From positions 890,503 to 954,502 of the forward strand of contig NZ_CVPE01000006.1 in NCBI RefSeq assembly GCF_001049895.1: a stretch of 64,000 nucleotides of DNA. The letters are read 5' to 3'. This document shows, in pieces, positions 9,581 to 18,239 of the stretch. The first letter of the stretch is position 1, and each line of letters opens with the position of its first letter. Source of the DNA: Rubeoparvulum massiliense. GTDB lineage: Bacteria; Bacillota; Bacilli; Rubeoparvulales; Rubeoparvulaceae. The notes below the pieces were generated by a model that worked only from the letters and a program-made list of their open reading frames with translations, did not search any database and had not been told where the DNA came from. A program made the translations under genes and the position numbers.

Positions 9581-9601
9581 CTGCGTTGATTGCTGTACAC
9601 G

Positions 9602-11278
9602 TTAAACTTCCATAATAATTGGTAAGATCATGGGTCGGCGACGTGTGCGATCGAATAAGAATCGACCCAATTGATCTCGTACACTATTCTTCAGCGATGA
9701 CCACTCGTTGACGTTTTGATTCACGCATTTCTCCAGGGTCTGCTGAACAAGCTTCGCTGCTTCATCTAATAGCTCCTCTGATTCCCGTACATAGACAAAG
9801 CCTCGTGAAATAATATCCGGACCAGAAAGAATCTGACCAGTCTGTTTACTTAATGTAACTACAACAACTAATATTCCATCTTGTGATAATAATTTGCGGT
9901 CACGTAAGACGATGTTACCAACATCTCCTACGCCTAGGCCATCGATAAGTACAACGCCACTTGGTTTTTTCGGACCATAGCGAGCCTGATCTTCTGTAAT
10001 CTCTACAGAATCCCCATTTTCTAGAAGGAAGATGTTTTCTGGATCCACGCCACAATCGATGCTAAGCTGGGCGTGCTGTTTTTGCATCCGAAACTCACCA
10101 TGAATGGGAACGAAGTACTGAGGCTTCATTAAATTTAGCATCAGCTTCAGATCCTCTTGACTACCATGACCAGAAACATGAATATTATGTTCCCGCGAAC
10201 CATGAATCACAGTAGCTCCGATCCGATACAATTTATCAATAATACGACCAACATAACGTTCATTCCCTGGGATCGGCGTTGCGGCAATAATCACCGTATC
10301 TCCTGGAAGGATATCAACGGACTTATGCGTGGCATAGGCCATACGTGATAGGGCAGACATGGGTTCACCTTGACTACCTGTGGAAAGAATGACCACTTCT
10401 TCAGCAGGAAGCTTATTGATCTCATTCACATCAATGAGCGTACCTTCTGGAACATGGAGATAGCCTAATTCTAATGCAACATTGACCACATTCACCATAC
10501 TGCGTCCAACGATTGCTACCTTACGATTATTGGTAACTGCAGCCTCAATCACTTGTTGTACACGATGAACATTGGAAGCGAATGTTGCGACGATTACCCG
10601 TTGCTCTGCTTTCTCGAATACATCGCTTAATGCTACACCGACTAAACGTTCAGACGGGGTGAACCCTGAGCGTTCTGCATTGGTGCTATCTGACATTAAA
10701 CATAGAACACCTTTTTGGCCAATCTCTGCCATCTTATGCAGATCTGCATGCTGATTATTAACAGGAGTATGATCAAATTTAAAATCCCCTGTATGCACGA
10801 CCTGTCCCAGTGGGGTTTCGATACATATCCCCACCGAATCAGGAATACTATGGTTCGTACGGAAGAAACTAACCTTACACGCCCCTGCTTCGATCATCGA
10901 ATCGGAATCAACCACTCGAAGTTGGTTCTGACGTAAGATGCCTGCTTCCCGTAATTTTCCTTCCACTAATCCTAATGTTAACCTGGTCCCATAGACAGGT
11001 ACCTTTAAATCCCGTAATACATACGGTAAGGCACCAATATGGTCTTCATGACCATGGGTAATAAAGATCCCCCGAATCCGTTCGTTGTTCTCTAACAGAT
11101 AGGTGATATCAGGGATTACAATATCAATCCCTAGCATCTCCTCTTCGGGAAACTTCAACCCTGCATCTATGACCAGGATATCCTCTCCGTACTCAACTAC
11201 GTACATATTCTTCCCAATCTCCCCTACGCCGCCCAAGGGAAAGATGAGAAGACGTTCCTGGTTATTCTGTTTTGCCAA
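9602..11278 (-). CDS. rnjB: Ribonuclease J (rnjB locus)
   Basis: Beta-lactamase-fold/beta-CASP ribonuclease with endonuclease and 5'-3' exonuclease activity in mRNA turnover and rRNA maturation. I chose TTG at 11278 because AGGAGG lies seven bases upstream; the frame from 11332 has none. This gives 558 residues. The zinc-binding motif HGHEDH (residues 75-80) is intact, as are the GDFKFDHTP, SDSTNAERSG and HVSGHGSQEDL stretches. The position next to dapA corresponds to rnjB (RNase J2) of B. subtilis, but the complete metal motif is of the fully active type, so J1/J2 assignment is by location only. It has its own promoter and terminators on both sides. Confidence 0.93.
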   Translation of the reverse strand: MAKQNNQERLLIFPLGGVGEIGKNMYVVEYGEDILVIDAGLKFPEEEMLGIDIVIPDITYLLENNERIRGIFITHGHEDHIGALPYVLRDLKVPVYGTRLTLGLVEGKLREAGILRQNQLRVVDSDSMIEAGACKVSFFRTNHSIPDSVGICIETPLGQVVHTGDFKFDHTPVNNQHADLHKMAEIGQKGVLCLMSDSTNAERSGFTPSERLVGVALSDVFEKAEQRVIVATFASNVHRVQQVIEAAVTNNRKVAIVGRSMVNVVNVALELGYLHVPEGTLIDVNEINKLPAEEVVILSTGSQGEPMSALSRMAYATHKSVDILPGDTVIIAATPIPGNERYVGRIIDKLYRIGATVIHGSREHNIHVSGHGSQEDLKLMLNLMKPQYFVPIHGEFRMQKQHAQLSIDCGVDPENIFLLENGDSVEITEDQARYGPKKPSGVVLIDGLGVGDVGNIVLRDRKLLSQDGILVVVVTLSKQTGQILSGPDIISRGFVYVRESEELLDEAAKLVQQTLEKCVNQNVNEWSSLKNSVRDQLGRFLFDRTRRRPMILPIIMEV

Positions 11279-11340
11279 ACGATTACCTCCTATGAAGTTG
11301 TAGTTACATTTTTTCGAACCGCACACTATCACTTATTCAC

Positions 11341-11370
11341 ATTATACATGATGGGAAAAGAGAAACACAA
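11341..11370 (-). promoter_or_regulatory. Sigma-A-type promoter of rnjB
   Basis: Minus-strand -35 TTGTGT (11365-11370), an 18-base spacer and a perfect -10 TATAAT (11341-11346). It lies directly after the dapA terminator and about 60 bases upstream of the TTG start of rnjB. Confidence 0.75.
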
Positions 11371-11376
11371 GGGTAG

Positions 11377-11399
11377 AAAAAAACCTCCCGTAGGGAGGT
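11377..11399 (-). terminator. Intrinsic terminator of the dpaA-dapA operon
   Basis: Perfect 7-bp stem ACCTCCC/GGGAGGT with a 3-base loop, followed on the minus strand by seven T. It lies 37 bases after the dapA stop and insulates rnjB from the sporulation operon. Confidence 0.93.
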
Positions 11400-11435
11400 C
11401 TTAATCTAGAACTGATTATTAAGAAATTGAATTTC

Positions 11436-12302
11436 TTACTGTTTCCAGCGATTTAATAAATTTACTCTCTCTTCTTCTGTTAACGGTACGAGTGGAAGAC
11501 GAACCGAACCAACTGGAAGACCATACTCTGCGAGCAGGGCTTTGACGGGTACTGGATTGGGGTAAATAAAAAGTGCTTCAAACTGATGAAGTAGCTGCTG
11601 ATGGAGTTGAGCAGCTTCCTTCACTTCGCCCATGAGATAGCGTTGAATCATCTGTTGCATCGGTTCACCGATCAGATGACTTGCGACGCTGACAACCCCT
11701 TCACCACCGATGGCAAGTAGTGGCAGTGTTAGCTTATCATCTCCACTATAGACAACAAAATCGGAAGCAGTACGAGCAAGAATCTCACCCATCTGTGTCA
11801 GATCACCACTGGCTTCTTTTACAGCTACGACATTGGGGATGGTGGAGAGTGTCACAATGGTGTCAACAGTCATATTAGTACCTGTCCGACCAGGGATATT
11901 ATAGAGCATGATGGGTAGCTTTGTTGCTTGCGCAATGGCAGTAACATGCTGAATGATCCCAGCTTGCGAGGGTTTATTATAATATGGCGTAACAAGCATC
12001 ACACCATCAACGCCAAGTTCTTCAACTTCTTGTGTTAACTGAATCGATGCACGTGTATCATTACTACCTGTACCAGCAATAACTGGCACTCGATTTTTCA
12101 CCACCTCTTTGACGTGGCGGAAAAATTGAAGCTTCTCTTCATGGGATAAGGTGGGTGCTTCACCAGTTGTACCGCCCACCACCAGGGCATCTGTGCCCGT
12201 AGCCAAGAGATGCTCCACCAGTTGCGTGGTAGCATCATAATCGATCTCCCCGGTATTCTGAAAGGGAGTCACCATGGCGGTTAATAAGCGTCCAAAACTC
12301 AT
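11436..12302 (-). CDS. dapA: 4-hydroxy-tetrahydrodipicolinate synthase
   Basis: Condenses pyruvate with aspartate semialdehyde to give hydroxy-tetrahydrodipicolinate, the branch point to lysine, diaminopimelate and dipicolinate. It has 288 residues, a full-length TIM barrel. Schiff-base Lys162 lies in VAVKEASGD, Tyr134 in YNIPGRTG, and the GGTTGE motif is near residue 43. The ribosome site AAGGAG is well placed. It is the last gene of the dpaA-dpaB-asd-dapG-dapA operon, so its supply rises together with dipicolinate synthase during sporulation. Confidence 0.97.
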   Translation of the reverse strand: MSFGRLLTAMVTPFQNTGEIDYDATTQLVEHLLATGTDALVVGGTTGEAPTLSHEEKLQFFRHVKEVVKNRVPVIAGTGSNDTRASIQLTQEVEELGVDGVMLVTPYYNKPSQAGIIQHVTAIAQATKLPIMLYNIPGRTGTNMTVDTIVTLSTIPNVVAVKEASGDLTQMGEILARTASDFVVYSGDDKLTLPLLAIGGEGVVSVASHLIGEPMQQMIQRYLMGEVKEAAQLHQQLLHQFEALFIYPNPVPVKALLAEYGLPVGSVRLPLVPLTEEERVNLLNRWKQ

Positions 12303-12315
12303 CTACTTCATCTCC

Positions 12316-13533
12316 TTAGCGGTGCAGTTGAAATTTATAATGGAGTGCCCGTACGGCTCTTACCATATCCTCACCACGTACCAATACCCAGATGGTTGTA
12401 TGAGAGTCTGCTGATTGTAGAATAGTAATCTCTTCATTGGTTAGCGCTTCGACAATTTTAGCCATCACACCAGGAACTCCGGTCATTCCTGCACCAACAG
12501 CCGCCACTTTCGCACAGTGAGGATGGACTTGTGGGTCAAAGCCCAACTCATGTAGTATCTGAACCGCATGATCTGCTTCATTATCATGCACCGTATAAGT
12601 AACGCCCACAGGCGTTACATTGATAAAATCCACACTGATATGATTCTCAGCCATGGCCTTAAAAACTTGCATCTGCACATCATGGTGCGTATTGGGGGCA
12701 GGTACCTTGATCTGAGTGATATTGGCTACATTGGTAATCCCCGTGATGGGATGGTCGATGATCTCTCCAGCCATCTCTTGCAGTTCTAGTAGACTAGTCA
12801 CTAATGTTCCCTCGTCCATGCTATGTGTTGAACGAACACGAATGGGGAGATTGGTCTGCATGGCGATCTCTACAGCTCTTGGGTGAATCACCTTGGCCCC
12901 CTGATGAGCTAAATTACAGATCTCTGTGTAAGTGACCATGGAGAGAGGTTTCGCATCATTAACGAGACGGGGGTCAGCTGTCATAATTCCTTCCACATCA
13001 GTAAAGATATCCACACGTTCCGCTTGTAAGGCTACACCTAGCGCTGTTGCAGTGGTATCACTACCGCCTCTCCCCAATGTGGTGATATCCATTTCAGGTG
13101 TAACACCTTGAAAGCCAGTTACGATCACAATGGCATATTGATTGAGAGCTTTTTTAATCTGAACAGGATCCAGCTTTACAATGTGAGCTGCTCCATACTC
13201 ATCGGTGGTAACAATTCCTGCCTGTCCTCCGGTTAAAATGGTTGTTTCTAAACCTGCTGCTCGACAGGTACTAGCTAATACCCCTGCAGAGATAATCTCA
13301 CCGCAACTCAAATATAAATCCTTATCACGCTCACTGAGACCTGCACCGGTCTCATGAAGTAATTTTAATAGGGTGTCTGTAGCATAAGGATCTCCTGCCC
13401 GCCCCATGGCGGAGACGACCACCACCACACGATTCCCCTTCTTAACTTCATCTTGAATATGAGCCAAGACAAATTGCCGATCTTCATTGCTTCGTAATGA
13501 CGTACCACCAAATTTTTGAACGATTATTTTCAT
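12316..13533 (-). CDS. dapG: Aspartate kinase (DapG type)
   Basis: Phosphorylates aspartate, the first step toward lysine, threonine, methionine and dipicolinate. It has 405 residues. The N-terminal kinase domain starts with KFGGTSL and contains VTGFQG and TTLGRGGSDT; two C-terminal ACT domains follow (about 265-405) for effector binding. The gene lies between asd and dapA, as for dapG (aspartokinase I) of B. subtilis, which is inhibited by diaminopimelate; that feedback is inferred from the orthology. No internal start for a separate beta subunit was examined in depth. Confidence 0.95.
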   Translation of the reverse strand: MKIIVQKFGGTSLRSNEDRQFVLAHIQDEVKKGNRVVVVVSAMGRAGDPYATDTLLKLLHETGAGLSERDKDLYLSCGEIISAGVLASTCRAAGLETTILTGGQAGIVTTDEYGAAHIVKLDPVQIKKALNQYAIVIVTGFQGVTPEMDITTLGRGGSDTTATALGVALQAERVDIFTDVEGIMTADPRLVNDAKPLSMVTYTEICNLAHQGAKVIHPRAVEIAMQTNLPIRVRSTHSMDEGTLVTSLLELQEMAGEIIDHPITGITNVANITQIKVPAPNTHHDVQMQVFKAMAENHISVDFINVTPVGVTYTVHDNEADHAVQILHELGFDPQVHPHCAKVAAVGAGMTGVPGVMAKIVEALTNEEITILQSADSHTTIWVLVRGEDMVRAVRALHYKFQLHR

Positions 13534-13550
13534 CGTTGTTCAACCACCCA

Positions 13551-14573
13551 TTAGCTTTTCAAGATTTGGTCCGCAATTTGAACAGTGTTCCAGGCTGCGC
13601 CCTTCCATAGATTATCAGAGACAATCCAGAGATGCCAGCCATTTGGATGATCCAAATCCCGGCGAATTCGTCCTACATATACCTCAGGTTTACCAACTCC
13701 ATCAATGGGCATGGGGTATTGTTGCTTTTCGGGATTATCAACAACGATAACACCTGCCATTGCTTGCAATGAGGAGATTACGTCCTCCTTACTCACTTCT
13801 TGCTCTAGCTCCACATAAACCGACTCCGAATGTCCACGAAAGACGGGGACACGAACACAGGTGGCTGCAACCTCTAATGTGGCATCTTGGAAAATCTTCT
13901 TCGTTTCACGAACCATTTTCATCTCTTCCAATGTATAATCATTGGGTTCAAAACGATCGATCTGTGGAATCACATTGAAAGCGATGGGATAGTGAACCGG
14001 TAAAGCAGCAGAAGGTAGAATCGTGGGAGTTACCTTCTCTCCTTCTAGTATACCTTTGGTCTCATTCTCTAGCTCTACCATGGCACTATGACCAGCACCT
14101 GATACAGCTTGATAGGTGGAGACAATAATGCGACGCATCCCATAGGCTTGACGTAGCGGATGAAGAGCCATTACCATCTGCGTCGTTGAGCAATTAGGGT
14201 TGGCAATAATACCTTGATGCTCTTTGATGGCTTCACCATTTACCTCAGGTACCACGAGAGGGACATGGGGATCCATGCGATAAGCATTAGTATTATCTAC
14301 TGCTACTGCACCACGTTGAACTGCTTCAGGCACAAGAAGCTTGCTTACTGTTCCTCCTGCACTAAATAATGCGACATCAACGCCTTGAAAAGAGTCAGGT
14401 GTTGCTTCTTGGACAGTCAATCGTTCACCACGAACTGTCAATTCTGTCCCAGCTGAACGTTTTGATGATAAGAGTGTGATCTGATCAACTGGCAGTTGGT
14501 ATTGTTCCAGGATTCTTAGTATTTCCTGCCCAACTGCACCGGTAGCACCAACGATGGCTAAATGTTTTTTCAT
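13551..14573 (-). CDS. asd: Aspartate-semialdehyde dehydrogenase
   Basis: Reduces aspartyl phosphate with NADPH to aspartate semialdehyde. I chose ATG at 14573 because GGAAGG lies nine bases upstream; an ATG at 14582 directly abuts it and is too close. This gives 340 residues. Visible are the nucleotide-binding GATGAVGQE (residues 9-17) and the catalytic Cys128 in NPNCSTTQ. It sits between dipicolinate synthase and aspartate kinase, so the whole route from aspartate to dipicolinate is in one operon. Confidence 0.96.
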   Translation of the reverse strand: MKKHLAIVGATGAVGQEILRILEQYQLPVDQITLLSSKRSAGTELTVRGERLTVQEATPDSFQGVDVALFSAGGTVSKLLVPEAVQRGAVAVDNTNAYRMDPHVPLVVPEVNGEAIKEHQGIIANPNCSTTQMVMALHPLRQAYGMRRIIVSTYQAVSGAGHSAMVELENETKGILEGEKVTPTILPSAALPVHYPIAFNVIPQIDRFEPNDYTLEEMKMVRETKKIFQDATLEVAATCVRVPVFRGHSESVYVELEQEVSKEDVISSLQAMAGVIVVDNPEKQQYPMPIDGVGKPEVYVGRIRRDLDHPNGWHLWIVSDNLWKGAAWNTVQIADQILKS

Positions 14574-14594
14574 GGGCATCATCCTTCCTTTGTT

Positions 14595-15221
14595 CTATTT
14601 TACCGAATTTTCGTCCAAAAGGTTATCCCTATTCCGAAATTTTTCGATAATAACTGGTTGAAGTTGTTTTCCTGCCAAGGCAGCTTCACAGGTTTCGAGG
14701 ATAAGATCCATCTGGGCCACTAGGGATTTCGGCTTTCCCTCCGGTTGATCCTGCCCAAAAGGAACAAAGAAAAGATCCTTTGCTACCATTAATCTCGCTA
14801 GATTAGCCATATTTAAGCCTAGACCATCGTTGGTTGATATGGCTAGTACCACTGGTTTATGATTACGCATCATCGCTTTGGCTGCCATCAAGACAGGGCT
14901 CTCTGTCAGAGCATTAGCTAGCTTCGCCATGGTATTGCCCGTACAAGGTGCGATCACAACCAGGTCAAGAAGATCCTTCGGACCCAGTGGCTCTGCTTCA
15001 GGAATGGTAGAGATTAATTGATTGCCAGTTACTTCTTCCAGCTCTTTGGCCCATTCGCCCGCTCCACCAAACCTTGTACTTGTATTCAGGACTGTATGTG
15101 TCACGATGGGCACTACTTTAGCACCTGCTTGAACAAGGCGCTTCACTTCGGGTAAAACCTCTTCATAGGTACAGTGTGAGCCCGTCATTGCAAATCCGAT
15201 CCGTTTGCCCGCAATCTTCAT
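14595..15221 (-). CDS. dpaB: Dipicolinate synthase subunit B
   Basis: Flavoprotein-type subunit of dipicolinate synthase (SpoVFB), 208 residues. The enzyme makes dipicolinic acid in the mother cell for deposition in the spore core. The N-terminal MTGSHCTYEEVLPEV and the middle LDLVVIAPCTGNTMAKLANAL are typical of the flavoprotein fold. The start overlaps the dpaA stop by four bases (ATGA), matching a one-to-one complex. Confidence 0.95.
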   Translation of the reverse strand: MKIAGKRIGFAMTGSHCTYEEVLPEVKRLVQAGAKVVPIVTHTVLNTSTRFGGAGEWAKELEEVTGNQLISTIPEAEPLGPKDLLDLVVIAPCTGNTMAKLANALTESPVLMAAKAMMRNHKPVVLAISTNDGLGLNMANLARLMVAKDLFFVPFGQDQPEGKPKSLVAQMDLILETCEAALAGKQLQPVIIEKFRNRDNLLDENSVK

Positions 15222-16108
15222 GATCGTCCCTCCTGCTGTTCCATAAGTAATTGAACTAAGGTTTTCGCCAAAATCTTGCCAGCTGTCTTGGGAGCAACAA
15301 TTCCGGGCAAGCTAGGAGCCAACATGGCATTCAATCCCCGCTTTTTTGCATACTCAAAATCAACACCGCCTGGTTTTGTCGCAAGATCGAGAATAAACGT
15401 GTGGTGAGGGAGCTGAGCCAAAATGAGGGCATCTACGACGAGATGAGGAATGGTATTCATCAACATATCAAGATCATGGGCTTGTGTAACTAATTGGTGA
15501 AGAAAAAAGGGCTCCATTCCTAATTGCTGAATCCGAGCATAATCACGTTCACTCCGAACTCCGACTCGTACATCAGCGCCTAAAAGATCGAGGGTATGCG
15601 CTAGTGTTTGACCAACACGTCCGAACCCTAGAACAGCGATTTTCGATCCATGAATGGTGATATCGGTGTGTTGAATGGCCATCATGACTGCGCCTTCCGC
15701 AGTTGGAATGGAATTATAGATGGCGATGTCATCTCGTTCAAGTAGCTGCACAAGGCGAAGTTGATAGCGTTTGGCCATCTGCTGCAAATACTCCTTAGCA
15801 ATTCCAGTATAGAACGTACAATGGGGTGAACATGCTTGAAAATGTGTTTCCGTCATCTGGATTGTTTTTTCACTAAAAAGGCTCATGGCCTCTCCTGCTT
15901 CATCCAGTCCTACAACAGGAAGGATGATCGCATCTGCTTTTTCCAGCAATTCCATGCTTAACTCCCGTTTCACTGCATTGGAAAATTGGCTCTCCAATCG
16001 ATCAAAACCGACAAGACTAATGGTGGCATTCATTTGGCTTAATTCCTTAATCACTTCCAATTGTCTTGCATCCCCACCAAGAAAAAGGATATCGAGACCA
16101 GTTAGCAT
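15218..16108 (-). CDS. dpaA: Dipicolinate synthase subunit A
   Basis: Oxidoreductase subunit of dipicolinate synthase (SpoVFA), 296 residues. It pairs with DpaB to oxidise the dihydrodipicolinate-type precursor supplied by DapA. The C-terminal half is a Rossmann domain (IAVLGFGRVGQTL, near residue 160). GGGG lies ten bases before the ATG. It is the first gene of the five-gene operon and is preceded by a sigma-K-like promoter, consistent with late mother-cell expression. Confidence 0.95.
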   Translation of the reverse strand: MLTGLDILFLGGDARQLEVIKELSQMNATISLVGFDRLESQFSNAVKRELSMELLEKADAIILPVVGLDEAGEAMSLFSEKTIQMTETHFQACSPHCTFYTGIAKEYLQQMAKRYQLRLVQLLERDDIAIYNSIPTAEGAVMMAIQHTDITIHGSKIAVLGFGRVGQTLAHTLDLLGADVRVGVRSERDYARIQQLGMEPFFLHQLVTQAHDLDMLMNTIPHLVVDALILAQLPHHTFILDLATKPGGVDFEYAKKRGLNAMLAPSLPGIVAPKTAGKILAKTLVQLLMEQQEGRS

Positions 16109-16176
16109 CCAGGTAGTACCCCTTTCTAGCTACCGTTTCCTAGATTTAGTACGCTTCTACGTCAAGTGATCTACCC

Positions 16177-16204
16177 TATCATATGATGGGGATGCATGTT
16201 TGGT
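16177..16204 (-). promoter_or_regulatory. Sigma-K-like promoter of the dpaA operon
   Basis: On the minus strand ACC (16202-16204) is followed after 16 bases by CATATGATA (16177-16185). This agrees with the sigma-K pattern AC-16/17-CATAnnnTA. The start of transcription would fall about 60 bases before the dpaA ATG. In B. subtilis spoVF is a sigma-K gene, so the match is also biologically expected. Confidence 0.6.
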
Positions 16205-16232
16205 GTGATCGATTGGTGATCCTCTTTTACTT

Positions 16233-16490
16233 TTACGGCTTCTCTAAGTAATAATTTCTTCGTACCTCCACAATAATCATTTCTGGACCGATCTTGCGAA
16301 TATGTTGCCAAGGAATTACAACCTCTTCACGTCTACGGCGAAAGCCAAAGAGATGATTAGCAGGTAGGATGATGGCGCGAATCTCACCTGTTAAAGGATT
16401 CACGTCAAGATCAGTTTCACCAATCTGGCCTAGCCGTTCACCTCGTTCAAGATCAATAATCTCTTTACCAGCGATTTGACTATAACGCAT
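16233..16490 (-). CDS. ymxH: YlmC/YmxH family PRC-barrel protein
   Basis: Small PRC-barrel-like protein of 85 residues, the same length as B. subtilis YmxH. I chose ATG at 16490 because AGGAGG is seven bases upstream; ATG 16496 is too close. The sequence RYSQIAGKEIIDLERGERLGQ and the RREEVVIPW segment are typical. The biochemical role is unknown, and a link to sporulation is suggested only by its neighbours. It begins a few bases after a terminator, so its transcription needs read-through or an unseen start site. Confidence 0.85.
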   Translation of the reverse strand: MRYSQIAGKEIIDLERGERLGQIGETDLDVNPLTGEIRAIILPANHLFGFRRRREEVVIPWQHIRKIGPEMIIVEVRRNYYLEKP

Positions 16491-16507
16491 GCCCATTCCT
16501 CCTATCT

Positions 16508-16536
16508 AAAAAAATGTACCTTCAATAGGTACATTT
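16508..16536 (-). terminator. Intrinsic terminator between the 55-residue gene and ymxH
   Basis: Perfect 10-bp stem (arms 16512-16521 and 16527-16536), 5-base loop, followed by seven T on the minus strand. It ends the small gene transcript immediately before the ymxH ribosome site. Confidence 0.9.
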
Positions 16537-16550
16537 CTTCGAATCATTCA

Positions 16551-16718
16551 TTAGGATTCTAATTGGTGATGAAGATACTCTAGGGTACACTTATCAATCA
16601 ATCTACTAATCTCCTGAAACATTGGCTGCGTAAACGTATCATCCAAGGTTGACAGCCATAATTGATGTAGGTTTTTCCTAGCTTCCTCTAATTCCATAGC
16701 CTGTATGGGGTTCCACAT
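16551..16718 (-). CDS. Small unknown protein, possibly Spo0E-like
   Basis: A 55-residue protein. I chose ATG at 16718 because GGGAGGG is seven bases upstream; the frame from 16751 has no site. It appears wholly alpha-helical: an N-terminal helix (AMELEEARKNLHQLW) and a second helix (MFQEISRLIDKCTLEYLHHQ). Two short helices with a LIxxxxxxY-type end recall Spo0E-like aspartyl phosphatases, which act on Spo0A~P, but the diagnostic SQELD motif is not exact (FQEIS). It has its own strong ribosome site and terminator, so it is a real gene; the function is a guess. Confidence 0.55.
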   Translation of the reverse strand: MWNPIQAMELEEARKNLHQLWLSTLDDTFTQPMFQEISRLIDKCTLEYLHHQLES

Positions 16719-16823
16719 AAAATAACCCTCCCTCATATCCTTTTTCATCATCCTATGAGAGAGGGCTTCATTCTATGACATTTTTACGTTGAGCGGTGTT
16801 GCCAATGCTCATCGAAAGCAAAT

Positions 16824-18089
16824 CTACTTAAGAGGAATGCTATTTTTTAATACCTGTTCGATTTCATCAGGAAAGCTGTCATAAGGACCGATGAGGGCAG
16901 CTGCCATCGGTTGCATAAATAGCTGCGTGGCTACTTCTTTAATATCATCCACTGTAACTCCCTCGATGAGTTCAATAATTTGATCCAAGGTACGATGACG
17001 ACCCAATACCAATTCATTCTTTCCTAAATGGATCATCCGACTATTCACACTCTCAAGGGAAAGCATGAGGCTACCTTTTAAATTTTCTTTACCCCAATAC
17101 AGCTGTTCTTCCGTCATGCCTGTATCGATCAGTGATTTTGCCTGGGCAAGCATTAATTTTGTTACTTCTAGCAATTGATCAGGTGCTGTGCCTGCATAGA
17201 AAGTAAAGATACCCGTCTGCTGGTACGCAGTATGGTATGAGTAAACCGAGTAAGCTAAGCCCCGGGCTTCACGAATCTCTTGAAAGAGCAAGGAGCTAGC
17301 ACTACCACCAAGATACTGATTTAAGAGCAACAGGGGAAAGTTTCGCTCATCACCTGCAATAAATGCTGGGACCGCTAAGCATAGATGTGCTTGCTCTGTC
17401 TCCTTCTTCTTGACGATGCGTCCCGAATAAAAAGTTGGAGCTTCTTGATCCTCCACTAATCTCCTACCTTGATACTGTCCAAAAAGCGCTTCGATCTGGC
17501 TGAGCAGGTCAGCTGGAATATGGCCAGCAATGGCAATCACAAGGTTCTCTGGCGTATAGTATCCCTCCACATGATCATGAAGCTTCTGAGATGAAAACGT
17601 GTTTAATACCTCTTCTGTACCTAGAATGGAGTAGCCCAGTGGATGTTGGGGATAAGCGGCAGTCAAGATCATGTCATGAACAAGCTCATCTGGTGTATCC
17701 TCATACATGGAGATCTCTTCAAGAATTACACGACGTTCCTTCGCCAATTCTTCCTCTGCATAGGTTGAGTGGAAGAGCATATCCGCCAAGATCTCAATGG
17801 CATAGGAAGCATGTTGATCCAATACCCGCGCATAATAGCAGGTATACTCCTTCGATGTAAAGGCATTCACCTGACCACCGATCCGATCAAATTCTTCAGC
17901 GATCTCCTTGGCTGTCCGTTTCTCCGTCCCTTTAAACATCATATGTTCAATAAAATGTGATACCCCATTGTTCTCCATGGTTTCATCATTGGAGCCTGTA
18001 CCAAACCACAAACCGATGGAGACGGAGCGAACATTCTCCATGGGCTCCAGTAGAACCCGTACTCCATTGGAAAACGTTATTTTTTTCAT
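16824..18089 (-). CDS. mlpA: M16 family zinc peptidase (MlpA/YmxG)
   Basis: Insulinase-like metallopeptidase of 421 residues. I chose ATG at 18089 because the sequence MKKITFSNGVRV then aligns with the family start. The inverted zinc motif HFIEH (His45, Glu48, His49) is intact, with the following GTEKRTAKEIAEEFD region and the substrate-clamping C-terminal half (GGSASSLLFQEIREARGLAYSV). It lies between ylxY and ymxH, as ymxG does in Bacillus, where MlpA affects extracellular protease levels. The ribosome site (GGGG) is rather distant. Confidence 0.92.
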   Translation of the reverse strand: MKKITFSNGVRVLLEPMENVRSVSIGLWFGTGSNDETMENNGVSHFIEHMMFKGTEKRTAKEIAEEFDRIGGQVNAFTSKEYTCYYARVLDQHASYAIEILADMLFHSTYAEEELAKERRVILEEISMYEDTPDELVHDMILTAAYPQHPLGYSILGTEEVLNTFSSQKLHDHVEGYYTPENLVIAIAGHIPADLLSQIEALFGQYQGRRLVEDQEAPTFYSGRIVKKKETEQAHLCLAVPAFIAGDERNFPLLLLNQYLGGSASSLLFQEIREARGLAYSVYSYHTAYQQTGIFTFYAGTAPDQLLEVTKLMLAQAKSLIDTGMTEEQLYWGKENLKGSLMLSLESVNSRMIHLGKNELVLGRHRTLDQIIELIEGVTVDDIKEVATQLFMQPMAAALIGPYDSFPDEIEQVLKNSIPLK

Positions 18090-18144
18090 TCGATTCGTTT
18101 CCCCTTCCCTCATTTCCGATCCGATTCTCTCTCAACCTCTACTC

Positions 18145-18182
18145 AAAAAAAGGAAAGACCCTTCCTGCATGGGAAGGTGTCT
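18145..18182 (-). terminator. Intrinsic terminator of ylxY
   Basis: Stem AGAC-CCTTCC paired with GGAAGG-GTCT with one bulged base and a 6-base loop, then TTCC and seven T on the minus strand. It separates ylxY from mlpA. Confidence 0.88.
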
Positions 18183-18239
18183 ATACAACAATCAGAATGG
18201 AGATGTACTCTTTTACTATATCAAAAAAATAATCATCCC

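Noticed and set aside
16770-16797. Possible second sigma-K-like promoter (ACC-17-CATAGAAT) upstream of the 55-residue gene
   Set aside because: The -10 lacks the final TA of CATAnnnTA and the match is within what chance gives; no functional support.
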